Part shown: piece by piece, positions 33,829-42,421 of the stretch
Numbering within the stretch: the first letter of the stretch is position 1
Layout: every line of letters begins with the position of its first letter
Source of the DNA: Eggerthella sp. YY7918
GTDB lineage: Bacteria; Actinomycetota; Coriobacteriia; Coriobacteriales; Eggerthellaceae
DNA: 64,000 bases
Assembly: GCF_000270285.1 (NCBI RefSeq)
Contig: NC_015738.1
Coordinates: 186,001 to 250,000 of the forward strand
Direction: 5' to 3'
Notes under the pieces: model-generated
What the model saw: the letters and a program-made list of their open reading frames with translations, nothing else
The model's database searches: none
Told to the model about the DNA's origin: nothing
Made by a program: the position numbers and the translations under genes

Positions 33829-34053
33829 GGTTTCTTCACCTCTTCGAAAGACGGAAATTTTTCTGGAGGAGATAGGGATTCGGATGATAAAACACGTAAC
33901 GCCCCAGTATAGGAGTGCGCGCAAAAAACGAGCGGGACAAGCGTAACCCACTTTGAAGAATGTGGGTCTAGATTTATTCGAATTCAACCCAGAAAACGTA
34001 AACTGGTTATAGTTGCACCCGATCAGAACCCACTTTTGCAACAGTGGTTATAT

Positions 34054-34080
34054 TTGTGCATGCGCACAATTTCTTATACT
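34054..34080 (+). promoter_or_regulatory. Promoter with palindromic operator before the flavin oxidoreductase
   Basis: TATACT (34075-34080) is a good -10. TTGTGC-ATGC-GCACAA (34054-34069) is a palindrome over the -35 region. Upstream, two TGGTTATA-TTTG-like direct repeats occur near 34003 and 34044. The broken TetR gene is the obvious former regulator. Confidence 0.45.
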
Positions 34081-34127
34081 CCAGTCACCTCGAGGGAACA
34101 GCATCATCATCGAAATGAGGAGGAGTC

Positions 34128-35705
34128 ATGGCTGGAGGAACGTATGATTTCGTCGTCCTCGGCGGAGGGCACAACGGATTGCTGGCTACTGCGTACCTGG
34201 CGAAGGCCGGGTTCAAGGTGTGCTGCCTGGAAGCCAACGCCGAGTTCGGCGGCGGCACCCGTTCGCAGGAGATCGCGCCTGGTTACGTGGCCGACACCGG
34301 CGGCATGGTGCACAACATGATCTCGAAGACACCCATCGTTCGCGACGACGAGCTGGGTTTGTTCTCGAAGTACGGCTTAGAGTACGTGTACCTGGATTCG
34401 CTGTTCTGCTCGATCTTCCCCGACAACACGAACCTTATCATGACGAAGGATCTGGACCAGTCGTGTCAGAATATCGCCAAGTTCTCCGAGAAGGACGCCG
34501 AAACGTACCGCAAGTTCAGCAAGTACATGGGCGACATGCTGGCCGTTGCCGGCGTGGGCTCCCAGGCCCCGCCGCCGACGTACGGCGCCATGATGAACGT
34601 GATGTACATGAGCCCCGAGGGCCGCGAGTTCCAGCGCGTGCTGAACTCGTCCGCCCAGCAGATCGTGGAGGAGTGGTTCGAGTCCGAGGAGACGCGTGTC
34701 ACCTTCACCCGCTGGTGTACCGAGATGATGATCGACCCGCGCGCCATCGGCACGGCAACGCTGCTGTACTTCACGTCGGCCCTGCACGATCCGGCGAACC
34801 CCGGCGCGCCCTTCCCGAAGGGCGGCTGCATCAACTTCGTGAACGCCCTCAAGGCGTGCTGCGAGGATAACGGCGCCGACCTGTTCGAGAACGCGTACGT
34901 CGACGAGATCACGGTGGCCGGCGGCGAGGTGAAGAGCGTCCGCACGAAGAACGGCGACGAGTACGTGGCCAACAACGCGGTGGTCAGCACCATCAACATC
35001 AAGACCGTGTTCGACATGCTGGGCGACGACGCTCCCGCTGAGGACGCCCACTACGTCAAAATCCTCAAGCACAACGACTTCATGGCGCTGAACCAGTCGT
35101 TCGCGCTGACCAAGGTGCCCGAGTTCAAGACGGGCGACGAGGTGAAGGAGACGTTCTGCATCGAGGCTGCGCCGCGCGAGCAGGAGTACCTCGAGACGTT
35201 CAGCAAGTACACCCTCGGCGGCTTCAATCCCAAGCTGCCGCTCATCACCATCCCGTCGCTGCACGATCCGACCCGCTGCCCCGAGGGCCACAGCGTAGTG
35301 AACATCTACAGCTACGCCCCGTGGAACCTCTACGGCGACTGGCGCAACTGGGAGAAGCACGGCGACGACCTGAAGAACCAGGTATGGGACTTCTTCAAGG
35401 GCATGACCACGAACATCACCGATGACGACGTGGTGGCGCGCTGGGGCCTCACGCCGCTCGAGTACCAGGAGTGGAACCCCGCCTTCCTGCACGGCGACAT
35501 CGGGCATATCGGCATGCAGCCGAGCCAGATGTACGACCTGCGCCCGATTCTCGGCAAGGGCCACGAGTACCACGGCGACATCGAGAACCTGTATTTCCTC
35601 GGTTGCTGCAGCCATCCCGGCGGCGGTATCGCGGCAAGTGCACGCGCCGGCGTGCAGAAGGTCCTCGAGGACTACGGCGTCGATTTCCGCGACGTTGTGA
35701 AGTAA
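34128..35705 (+). CDS. FAD-dependent oxidoreductase of the phytoene desaturase/PYROXD2-like family
   Basis: Residues 6-35 form the dinucleotide-binding fold: DFVVLGGGHNGLLATAYLAKAG and the acidic LEANAEFGGGTRS. The C-terminal FAD motif is LYFLGCCSHPGGGIAASARAG near residue 495. The 525 residues fit CrtI/PYROXD2-type enzymes, which oxidise or isomerise hydrophobic substrates. No carotenoid genes are nearby. It is followed by a 95-aa protein and an MFS carrier, suggesting uptake and flavin-dependent conversion of a small molecule. AGGAGG lies before the ATG. Confidence 0.88.
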   Translation: MAGGTYDFVVLGGGHNGLLATAYLAKAGFKVCCLEANAEFGGGTRSQEIAPGYVADTGGMVHNMISKTPIVRDDELGLFSKYGLEYVYLDSLFCSIFPDNTNLIMTKDLDQSCQNIAKFSEKDAETYRKFSKYMGDMLAVAGVGSQAPPPTYGAMMNVMYMSPEGREFQRVLNSSAQQIVEEWFESEETRVTFTRWCTEMMIDPRAIGTATLLYFTSALHDPANPGAPFPKGGCINFVNALKACCEDNGADLFENAYVDEITVAGGEVKSVRTKNGDEYVANNAVVSTINIKTVFDMLGDDAPAEDAHYVKILKHNDFMALNQSFALTKVPEFKTGDEVKETFCIEAAPREQEYLETFSKYTLGGFNPKLPLITIPSLHDPTRCPEGHSVVNIYSYAPWNLYGDWRNWEKHGDDLKNQVWDFFKGMTTNITDDDVVARWGLTPLEYQEWNPAFLHGDIGHIGMQPSQMYDLRPILGKGHEYHGDIENLYFLGCCSHPGGGIAASARAGVQKVLEDYGVDFRDVVK

Positions 35706-35717
35706 ACCGCAGACGAG

Positions 35718-35745
35718 CAGGGGAGTCCGGCGTTCGGGCTCCCTT
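35718..35745 (+). terminator. Hairpin after the oxidoreductase gene
   Basis: GGGAG-T-CCGG pairs with CCGG-like CGGG-CTCCC around a CGTT loop. No T-tract; partial termination or mRNA-end protection is possible. Confidence 0.4.
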
Positions 35746-35774
35746 GGTCCGGCACGTATCAAAGGAAGTGGACT

Positions 35775-36062
35775 ATGGCTGGAAAACCGAAGAAGAAGCC
35801 CTCGATCGTCGCACGGACCGAGGACGGCAGCCCGGTCGTCGAGGTGTTCGGCATGGCGTTCGATGGCGAGAAGCTGGTCATGGATTGCAAGGCCCTGGGC
35901 AGCATGCGCATGGACGTGGTCGTCGGTCCCGAGGACATCGCGGCGGGTTGGCCGGTCATCAAGGAGAGCAAGTCGGCCGTCATGGCCTTCGGCAAGCGGG
36001 TGCCCAAGGCCATCAGGAAGTGGAAGAAAGAGCAGAAGAAAGCAGCCTCGTCCGAGGGATGA
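35775..36062 (+). CDS. Small hypothetical protein (95 aa), linked to the oxidoreductase
   Basis: I do not recognise this family. The protein is soluble, with Lys-rich ends (MAGKPKKKPS, then KAIRKWKKEQKKA) and a central beta-like part (VVEVFGMAFDGEKLVMDCKALGSMRMDVVV). It has no signal or membrane helix. AAAGGAAG lies before the ATG and codon use matches the neighbouring oxidoreductase. The position between oxidoreductase and transporter suggests a partner protein of the enzyme. Confidence 0.7.
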   Translation: MAGKPKKKPSIVARTEDGSPVVEVFGMAFDGEKLVMDCKALGSMRMDVVVGPEDIAAGWPVIKESKSAVMAFGKRVPKAIRKWKKEQKKAASSEG

Positions 36063-36203
36063 CGCCGGTTTTTCCTGCTTCGCTTTCATCCGAGTGCGTC
36101 GGGGCCGGACTCGGGCCGCCGTGGGCGGAGCGCCGCCGAAGCGGGCGCACTGCGTTGCGCGGCGAGCGCCGGGGCCTCCCCCGACCGTTCATAGGAGGGT
36201 GTA

Positions 36204-37466
36204 ATGAGTTCAACGCAAGGAAAAAAGAGCTTCTTTCCGTACCTCGTGGTGGCAACGGGTATTGTTGGCTGTTTTGCGCCGTGCGCTTTGGCGCTCAGCT
36301 GTGCGGGGATTTTCTTCACGCCGGTCAGCGAGGCGTTGGGTGTGGGTAAGGGTGTGTATGCACTCTACCTCACCATCATGCTGATTGCGACGACTATTGC
36401 TCTGCCATTTGAAGGTAGACTGATGGAGTCAAAAGACTTGCGTGTGGTGCTTTCAGCGGCCGTGGTTCTGATCGGCGTGCCACTCATCTGTATGTCATTC
36501 TTGAACCAAGTATGGCAGTTCTACATTGCCGGCGCTTTTATGGGGGTAGGTCTTGCGGCATTGCTTGTTTTGGCGGTGCCAACGCTCATCAATAGGTGGT
36601 TCAGGAAGAATGTCGGCTTCTACATTGGCCTTTGCATGGCGTTTACCGGTATCGGCGGCGTGGTGTTCAACCTGGTGGGCGGCGCGCTGATTGCAAGCGG
36701 TCCCGACGGTTGGCGCATGGGCTATCTTGTATTTGGCATTATTACGCTCGTGCTCGCGCTGCCGTTTACGCTGTTTTGCGTGCGGAGCTACCCAAGCGAC
36801 ATCGGCCTTGAGCCGGTTGGTGCGGAAGAGGGTGCCGAAGGACCGACAGGTCCCGTGGTCGTCGAAGGCGTGACTGCGGCGGTAGCTATGCGCACGGCAG
36901 CGTTTTTCATGGTCGCGATCTTTGCCGGAATCATCAACCTGGCAATCAACTTCTATCAGTACATGCCTTCGTACGCGTCTTCGCTTACGCAATATCCTGA
37001 CATCGTGGCCATTTCTGCCACGCTTGCATCGGCGGCGATGCTGGGACAGGCTGTGGGCAAGGTGGTGCTCGGCATCATCAACGACAAGGTGAATATCTAC
37101 GCGGGCTTGTTCGTTTCGACAGGATGCGGCGTGCTCGGTATGGTGGTCATGTGGCTGGTTCCCGGTTCGGTTCCTGCGATGCTGGCGGGTGGCTTCGCCT
37201 TCGGCGTGTTCTATGCAAGCTCGACGGTGCTCGCGCCGCTCATGGTGCGGACCATCTTCGGAACGCGCGAGTATTCCACCATCTACTCGCGTATCGCGAT
37301 GGTGGGGTCGCTGGCGGGCGCGTTCGCAGCGAGCGTCTGGGGCTTCATCGTCGATGCCGCCGGATTCACCGCACCGGTATTCTTGATCGGTATAGGAGGC
37401 GCCGTTCTCGTGGCGGTATTCGGCCTGCTTGCACTCAGCGCACGCAAACGTATCCCTGCTGAATAG
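36204..37466 (+). CDS. MFS transporter (OFA/monocarboxylate-like)
   Basis: The 420-residue protein has 12 helices. The pattern SEALGVGKGVYALYLTIMLIATTIALPFEGRLM and the later GxxxDKVN-type loop (GIINDKVNIYAG) resemble the oxalate/formate or monocarboxylate porter group. AGGAGG precedes the ATG. The gene follows the flavin oxidoreductase and the 95-aa gene on the same strand, so it may import or export the substrate or product of that pathway. It resembles the MFS gene at 43527. Confidence 0.88.
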   Translation: MSSTQGKKSFFPYLVVATGIVGCFAPCALALSCAGIFFTPVSEALGVGKGVYALYLTIMLIATTIALPFEGRLMESKDLRVVLSAAVVLIGVPLICMSFLNQVWQFYIAGAFMGVGLAALLVLAVPTLINRWFRKNVGFYIGLCMAFTGIGGVVFNLVGGALIASGPDGWRMGYLVFGIITLVLALPFTLFCVRSYPSDIGLEPVGAEEGAEGPTGPVVVEGVTAAVAMRTAAFFMVAIFAGIINLAINFYQYMPSYASSLTQYPDIVAISATLASAAMLGQAVGKVVLGIINDKVNIYAGLFVSTGCGVLGMVVMWLVPGSVPAMLAGGFAFGVFYASSTVLAPLMVRTIFGTREYSTIYSRIAMVGSLAGAFAASVWGFIVDAAGFTAPVFLIGIGGAVLVAVFGLLALSARKRIPAE

Positions 37467-37550
37467 GAACGAGTGAGATTGTCCCGCAAGAATAGATTGT
37501 AGGTCGTACTACGCTTAGGGGAGGACGGACGAGGCCGCCCGCGCTCGTGG

Positions 37551-38513
37551 TTAATTTACCACGTTCTGCGGGTGGCCTTCGGCATATGCTCCCACATTGG
37601 CGGCGACCACATTCAGCAAGCGCTCGCGCGCCTCGTGGGTGGCCCAGGCGATATGGGGCGTCACTACGATGTTGGCGTCCTTTGCTTGCAGAAGGGGGTT
37701 GTCGGAACGCATGGGCTCGACAGACACCACGTCAGCGGCAAATCCGCCCAGCTTGCCGGAGTGCAGCGCATCCACCACGGCCTGTTCGTCTACGAGTGAG
37801 CCGCGCGCCGTGTTTATTAACATCGCACCGTCTTTCATGTGGGAGATGGATTCGGCATTCATCATGTTGTTGGTTTCAGGTGTCGCGGGTACGTGCAGCG
37901 ATATGAAGTCTGCTGTGGACAACAGCTCATTAAATTCCACTTGACGAATGCCGTCGCCTTCGGCTTCAGGCTTGGGGCGGTGGTTTGCGAACACCACGGG
38001 CATGCCGAAGGCGCGCGCGATGCGTGCGACCGCCTGTCCGATGCTGCCCATGCCCACGATCCCGAGCGTCTTGTCCTGCAGCTCTACGAGCGGTGTTTTC
38101 CAAAACGAGAAATCGGCCGCCTTTGTCCAAGCGCCGTCCATGACCAGTTCGGAGTGGTAGCCCACATGCAGACACAATTCCAAGATGAGAGCAAACGTCA
38201 TCTGTGCCACATCGGGGGTGGAGTAGGCTGGCACGTTGGATACCGTAACGCCGCGTTCGCGGGCTGCGGCGAGGTCAACCACGTTGTAGCCGGTGGAGGT
38301 GAGCGCGATCAGCTTGAGGTTCGGGGCCCACGAGAGCGCTTCGGCATCCCAATGCACTTTGCTTGATACGGCCACGTCGGCGTCTGCCACGCGCACAGCC
38401 AGCTCGTCACGCGACGTGCGGTCATATACCGTCACCGTGCCGTATTGTTTCAAGGCGTCCCAACTGAGATCGCCCGGGTTGTTCACATATCCCTCCAGAA
38501 CGACGATGTTCAT
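37551..38513 (-). CDS. D-isomer-specific 2-hydroxyacid dehydrogenase (glycerate/hydroxypyruvate reductase-like)
   Basis: NAD(P)H-dependent reduction of 2-oxo acids is predicted. The Rossmann fold is GIVGMGSIGQAVARIARAFG near residue 150. Catalytic Arg lies in INTARGSLVDEQAV, Glu in VSVEPM, and His in VTPHIAWAT. I chose ATG 38513, preceded by GGAAGGAG; the product is 320 residues. Its substrate could be hydroxypyruvate, or a 2-oxo acid feeding the 2-hydroxyacyl-CoA dehydratase operon at 59-64 kb, but that link is inference. A 534-base hairpin-rich region precedes it. Confidence 0.92.
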   Translation of the reverse strand: MNIVVLEGYVNNPGDLSWDALKQYGTVTVYDRTSRDELAVRVADADVAVSSKVHWDAEALSWAPNLKLIALTSTGYNVVDLAAARERGVTVSNVPAYSTPDVAQMTFALILELCLHVGYHSELVMDGAWTKAADFSFWKTPLVELQDKTLGIVGMGSIGQAVARIARAFGMPVVFANHRPKPEAEGDGIRQVEFNELLSTADFISLHVPATPETNNMMNAESISHMKDGAMLINTARGSLVDEQAVVDALHSGKLGGFAADVVSVEPMRSDNPLLQAKDANIVVTPHIAWATHEARERLLNVVAANVGAYAEGHPQNVVN

Positions 38514-39047
38514 AACGCTCCTTCCGAAAGCAGAATGTAGTGCGCCTGATTGTAGCAGCCAATTCATGAGCTTCCTGTCTTCGTTCGTTCACCGCTACAA
38601 CAAGGTAACCGGAAGGAAGGATGAAGCCGCTCTTCGGTTGGAGAAACCAGGTTGACGTAGAAGGTGCTTCGCAGCGTCGACATCTTTCGCTGATCGGCGG
38701 CCAACAGAAGAAACAGATCGGCCCGGGGAGAGGGGAGCTCCACCGGGCCACAAGGAGGGGATGACGCGGTGTCTGAGCACCGCTACTGCTTTAAGGGGTA
38801 AGCAGTGACAAATCGAAAGGAGGGGAGTCTTTCGTTTGTTGGCGCTAGTATATGATATGCCATTGCAGAAGCTATGATTGACCCGTGCGCGTTTTGTGAA
38901 TTGGGGGCCTTTTAGGTAACAAATAGGTAACTTTGCACGGGTTTTCCCCTTGTTTCGCACGGCTTTCACGCACGCACCTGTCATTTACAGTGCGCCGCAC
39001 GCTATCTTCGCAACAGCTCGCCTCGCAATCGCGGCTGCAGTTTGCCG
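38514..39047. other. Hairpin-rich gap upstream of the 2-hydroxyacid dehydrogenase; candidate structured RNA
   Basis: No gene is convincing here. Four adjacent hairpins are seen: GGCCCGG-GGAG with CTCC-A-CCGGGCC (38720-38749), GCGGTG/CACCGC (38766-38783), ACTGCTT/AAGCAGT (38785-38806), and an 11-bp stem with one bulged T (38808-38839). On the minus strand they would lie in the leader of the dehydrogenase gene; on the plus strand they could be an independent RNA. No known riboswitch core was recognised. Confidence 0.5.
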
Positions 39048-40178
39048 TCACTTTTTCGATGCTGCTTCTTCGCTGCAGTCAAGATCGCACGCAATGCCCG
39101 CAGCAACAGGAACAAACGCCTCCGCATCGGCAGTGTCTTCAATGTCGCGTGAACCACGTTTAAGATAGGTGCGCAGCGCGCGCAAGGCAGCCAAATTCTC
39201 GGGAGCAAGCGTCCCATTCGTCCGATCGCGTTGCACACTTGCGGCAAGCAATCCTAAGAAGCGCGCGGCCACCACGGCAATGATGGTGGTGGTCAGCAAA
39301 AGCTGTACGCCAGCAAGCTGTTCGGCCGCCCAAGCAACCTCTGTGAAGCCCGCCGCCGCAAACGAGGAGGCGAACAGGCTCGTTGCCAACAGCCCTACGG
39401 ACAGGGGAAACGTCATGCCTGCATAGCCAGCGTGAAAAGCGACCGAGAAGAACTTCGGCAGTTTCCCTATGACATAAACGAGCGATATCACAACGCACGC
39501 AAACAATAGGGAAAGCACCACAAGATTTGGTTCGGGAACAGCATTTACGTAGGAAACAAGGCACATGCTGCACGGTCCCAGCATGATGGCTTGCGAGTGC
39601 ATTGTGGCTTCGGCTACCTCGCAGCGTTTCATGCGCCACAGCATAAAGGGCGTGAGCACAACATAAATGGCAATGCCCCAGACGACGATGCCGATAGCAA
39701 AAGGCTCGGGCATAAACTGCATGCCAGCCACCGTGGTCACCATAACGCCGTTGGTGGTGACGTACCAGCTCGGCATGAAGGTTTTCCACTCGAAGCGACG
39801 CAAAAAGAAGCGAACAAAGAAAACGACAATATGTATGAACATCAGGGCGAGCATGATAAAAAATACGACTTCGGCGCCCGTCCAGATGGCCGGGAAAAGC
39901 TGTGCGTAAAACACGCACAACACCATGATGAGCATGGGAAGCGTAGGGTAGAGCGCTGCGAGCATAGGGTTGGCATACTCGGCAGCCACGACGCTTTTCA
40001 GGTGAAAGCCAATCTTGAGACAGTAGGCAAGGGCAACGAAAGTGGCCACACAAACGGCAAACCAGTGAATAAAGGGGAAGCCGAGTCCGTCGTAATAGCC
40101 GCTCAACACGAGGAAGCCAAGCGTCGTTGGTACCACTGGCAAAGGAAGCCGCGAAACCTTGTCTTTCAAATACGACAT
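39048..40178 (-). CDS. TDT-family transporter (TehA/SLAC1-like)
   Basis: The 376-residue protein has ten helices, the hallmark of tellurite-resistance/dicarboxylate transporters and SLAC1 anion channels. Typical features are the helix starts PTTLGFLVLSGYYDGLGF, the central LGPCSMCLVSYVNAV and FPLSVGLLATSLFA. I chose ATG 40178, preceded by AAGGG. A soluble C-terminal tail of about 55 residues ends with DLDCSEEAASKK. Substrate is probably a small anion such as a dicarboxylate, formate-like acid or sulphite. Confidence 0.85.
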   Translation of the reverse strand: MSYLKDKVSRLPLPVVPTTLGFLVLSGYYDGLGFPFIHWFAVCVATFVALAYCLKIGFHLKSVVAAEYANPMLAALYPTLPMLIMVLCVFYAQLFPAIWTGAEVVFFIMLALMFIHIVVFFVRFFLRRFEWKTFMPSWYVTTNGVMVTTVAGMQFMPEPFAIGIVVWGIAIYVVLTPFMLWRMKRCEVAEATMHSQAIMLGPCSMCLVSYVNAVPEPNLVVLSLLFACVVISLVYVIGKLPKFFSVAFHAGYAGMTFPLSVGLLATSLFASSFAAAGFTEVAWAAEQLAGVQLLLTTTIIAVVAARFLGLLAASVQRDRTNGTLAPENLAALRALRTYLKRGSRDIEDTADAEAFVPVAAGIACDLDCSEEAASKK

Positions 40179-40436
40179 ATAACCCTTCCCTTCGCTCAAG
40201 AGTGTTGCGGCACCATGATACACCTGTTCACCTTGCTGCGAACATAGGTAAGCTTTTCGGTCCTATAAAGCGTGTTCGGCAGCCCCTGTTCTCCTTTTCG
40301 ACGCTTTTGAATTAATGCTCGTTCCTGCAAATTGGTGCAGAAGCCGTGTCCTAGTTGCGTCGCCTCAGGTCAGCATCAGGGCGTTTGGGGGCGTCAGCGG
40401 ATTTCCGATAGGGAGCTAGGTGATGCGAAGAAACAA

Positions 40437-40459
40437 AAAACTCCCCAGAGGGGAGTTTT
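40437..40459. terminator. Terminator of tRNA-Arg
   Basis: AAAACTCCCC (40437-40446) pairs with GGGGAGTTTT (40450-40459) around an AGA loop; T-tracts exist on both strands. Confidence 0.9.
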
Positions 40460-40470
40460 AAAAAGCAAAA

Positions 40471-40547
40471 TGGTGCGCCGTGAGGGATTCGAACCCCCGA
40501 CGTACTGATTCGTAGTCAGTCCCTCTATCCAGCTGAGGTAACGGCGC
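40471..40547 (-). tRNA. tRNA-Arg(ACG)
   Basis: The minus strand forms a 77-base cloverleaf: acceptor GCGCCGT/ACGGCGC, anticodon loop CTACGAA giving ACG (read as ICG, decoding CGU/CGC/CGA), T arm GGTTCGAATCC, and encoded CCA. Confidence 0.97.
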
Positions 40548-40725
40548 ACGTCGAAACAGCAGAAGCTATTCTGCCAGCAAACGCGTACGCTGTCAACGAC
40601 AATTTTTCCGATATGGGGAAAATGCGGAACTTTGCCCAAAGAAGACAGCGTATAGCCTCGAAATTGGTTTTCAAAGGAGCCTTTTCCGGGGTTCTCTAAG
40701 TTTTCTGTGAGCACCCGCTTCATAA

Positions 40726-40764
40726 ACTAGCAATTACTAGTATACTTACTAGCAAGTGCTAGTA
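40726..40764 (+). promoter_or_regulatory. Operator/promoter of the TetR gene
   Basis: ACTAG-N6-CTAGT (40726-40741) and the perfect palindrome TACTAGCA-AG-TGCTAGTA (40747-40764) flank TATACT (40741-40746), a good -10. The repeated ACTAGCA half-site next to a TetR gene fits autorepression. Confidence 0.7.
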
Positions 40765-40777
40765 AAGGAGTAGAGGT

Positions 40778-41443
40778 ATGAGGGGCAGGGACACAAAAGA
40801 TCGCATCGTGACAGAATCATTCACGCTCTTTGCCGAGCGTGGCTACCACGCCGTTTCGGTGCGTGACATTGCAGCGGCAGTGGGCATTAAAGATGCATCG
40901 CTGTATAACCACTTTCCCAGCAAGCAAGCCATCTTCACGGCTGTGCTGGAAGGTCAGCTTGAACGGATGCGTACCGTATTTGAGCAGCACGGCGTTATGT
41001 ATGCGCCAACAGACGACCCGCAGGGATATGCAGGGGTGTTCGAGGCAACGGAGCAGCGCGTACTGGCAGGGTATCGCTTTTTCTTCGAAGATGACGACAT
41101 GATACGGCTGCGGCGTTTGTTAACCGTAAGTCAGTTTCATGATGAAGGGGCCGCCGAGGCTTTCCGTACCATTTTTATTGAACGACCCTGCGCCATCCAG
41201 CGCTCAATCTTTGAACATCTTATGGCGCTAGGAGATTTTAATCGAGACGATGCGGCCGCCCTTGCGCGAGAGTTTCACGGGCCGGTTCTGCTTTTGCTTT
41301 TGGAAGGAAAAGCGTGGAGCGAGGCAGAACCGCTGATTGGTAATCATCTGCGACGCTTTGCCGCAATGCATCGCGTGCGTCCGGTTGAGGCGGACGCCTC
41401 AAGAGGGGGGAGTCGGACGGTAAAAGAGGAAGGACGCTCGTGA
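40778..41443 (+). CDS. TetR-family transcriptional regulator
   Basis: The helix-turn-helix lies at residues 9-55 (KDRIVTESFTLFAERGYHAVSVRDIAAAVGIKDASLYNHFPSKQAIF). The C-terminal 160 residues are helical and form the ligand/dimer domain, with no recognised ligand. GGAG precedes the ATG. Its GTGA overlap with the flavodoxin-like gene makes a two-gene operon, and ACTAGCA repeats directly upstream suggest autorepression. The ligand is probably linked to redox or drug stress, judging only by the partner gene. Confidence 0.92.
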   Translation: MRGRDTKDRIVTESFTLFAERGYHAVSVRDIAAAVGIKDASLYNHFPSKQAIFTAVLEGQLERMRTVFEQHGVMYAPTDDPQGYAGVFEATEQRVLAGYRFFFEDDDMIRLRRLLTVSQFHDEGAAEAFRTIFIERPCAIQRSIFEHLMALGDFNRDDAAALAREFHGPVLLLLLEGKAWSEAEPLIGNHLRRFAAMHRVRPVEADASRGGSRTVKEEGRS

Positions 41444-41979
41444 AAACAATCGTGGTCTATCGTTCGCAGACTGGCTTCACGCAACGCTATGCGGAATGGA
41501 TCGCTGAGGATCTTGGCTGTGAGGCCGTCTCGCTCGACAAAAATCGCAGCTTCGACGTAGGGGGCTACGACATGGTCGTAGTGGGAGGATGGTTCCACGC
41601 CGGTGGTTTTATGGGGAAGAAGTGGCTTACCCGCGCTCGGGACGCGCATCCGCAGACGCACTTCGTTGTGTTTGCAGTGGGTGCAACTCCCGCTGAGTGG
41701 AGCGATATGGTGGACGAAGCCCTCGCGTGCGAGTTCCCCTCGCCGGAATTCGACGACGTGATGCGCTTCTACCTGCAGGGTGGATTTGCCTACGAACGCC
41801 TTAGTAAGCCGAATAAACTTGCCATGAGACTCTTTTTCAGAGTACAGGAGAAGAACGCAGCCACCGATCCTCGCGCTGCCGAGGCGCTCGCAGGCATGCG
41901 CGAGGGATTTGATGCCACCGATCGCGCGGCCGTCGCTCCCCTTGTCGCTCACGTTTGTAAATGGGATGAGAAAGAATGA
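41440..41979 (+). CDS. Flavodoxin-domain protein
   Basis: The 179-residue protein starts with the FMN phosphate loop pattern VVYRSQTGFTQRYAEWIAEDL, then YDMVVVGGWFHAGGFMGKKWL and HFVVFAVGATP in the ring-binding loops, matching protoporphyrinogen-oxidase/flavodoxin-like folds (Flavodoxin_5 type). The GTG start overlaps the TetR stop by 4 bases. It may be a quinone or flavin electron carrier induced by the TetR ligand. The exact function is open. Confidence 0.82.
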   Translation: MKTIVVYRSQTGFTQRYAEWIAEDLGCEAVSLDKNRSFDVGGYDMVVVGGWFHAGGFMGKKWLTRARDAHPQTHFVVFAVGATPAEWSDMVDEALACEFPSPEFDDVMRFYLQGGFAYERLSKPNKLAMRLFFRVQEKNAATDPRAAEALAGMREGFDATDRAAVAPLVAHVCKWDEKE

Positions 41980-42302
41980 CAGCCTTACTTTGCTGGTAGG
42001 TCTTCCCGGGGAGATGCGTCGGTCGAATCAAGAACTCAATCCTGAAAAGTATCGCTGTAGACAAGTGGTTCGTATGAAATATTAGCATCCAGCTATTCCA
42101 ATCCCAAGAAAGGAATCTGAAAAGCTTGCTCGATGGATATGCTGAAGGTGCCAATAAATAGTGCAGTAGCGAGCTATCAGGGTGTAAACCCATAATTCTC
42201 GGGACATATCGCTGCGTTTGTATGACTCCGAAAACTAACATTAAGCTAATGCGCACTCAATGAGACAACCGTATTATCGATAGATCAGTTCTCCCTCAAA
42301 AC
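41980..42302. other. AT-rich gap at the left edge of the island
   Basis: No gene is seen in about 320 bases. Composition drops visibly in GC from here. It may mark the left junction of an acquired island. Confidence 0.5.
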
Positions 42303-42376
42303 TTGACATTGCGGTCCCGGCGTTGTATAACATAACCAACCGACCGGCCGGTAGATATAAAAATGAGTCTCATTTT
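42303..42376 (+). promoter_or_regulatory. Promoter and operators of the carbamoyltransferase/deiminase cassette
   Basis: TTGACA (42303-42308) and TATAAC (42326-42331) are 17 bases apart, a near-consensus housekeeping promoter. Just downstream ACCGGCCGGT (42343-42352) inside ACCGACCGGCCGGTAG resembles TetR operators. AAAATGAG-T-CTCATTTT (42360-42376) is a second perfect palindrome. The TetR at 46217 is the likely regulator. Confidence 0.75.
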
Positions 42377-42421
42377 GAACTGCGTAGAAGCCTATGAGCA
42401 ATGCAATGAGAGGAGACGACA

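Noticed and set aside
33436-34041. Intact 201-aa TetR gene starting at 34041
   Set aside because: The first 71 codons are not TetR-like and the last 25 are out of frame relative to the downstream ligand-domain sequence; the locus is better called a pseudogene.
34377-36089. 570-codon minus-strand ORF opposite the flavin oxidoreductase
   Set aside because: Its His/Arg/Val-rich, low-complexity translation mirrors the GC-rich sense gene; no domain or start signal.
38720-38839. Known riboswitch or SRP/6S RNA
   Set aside because: I compared by eye with cores of TPP, SAM, cobalamin, glycine, THF, c-di-GMP, ydaO and SRP RNAs and saw none.
38595-38984. 129-codon minus-strand ORF in the hairpin-rich gap
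   Set aside because: It runs through all four hairpins, has no RBS and no protein-like composition; the RNA structure explains the region better.
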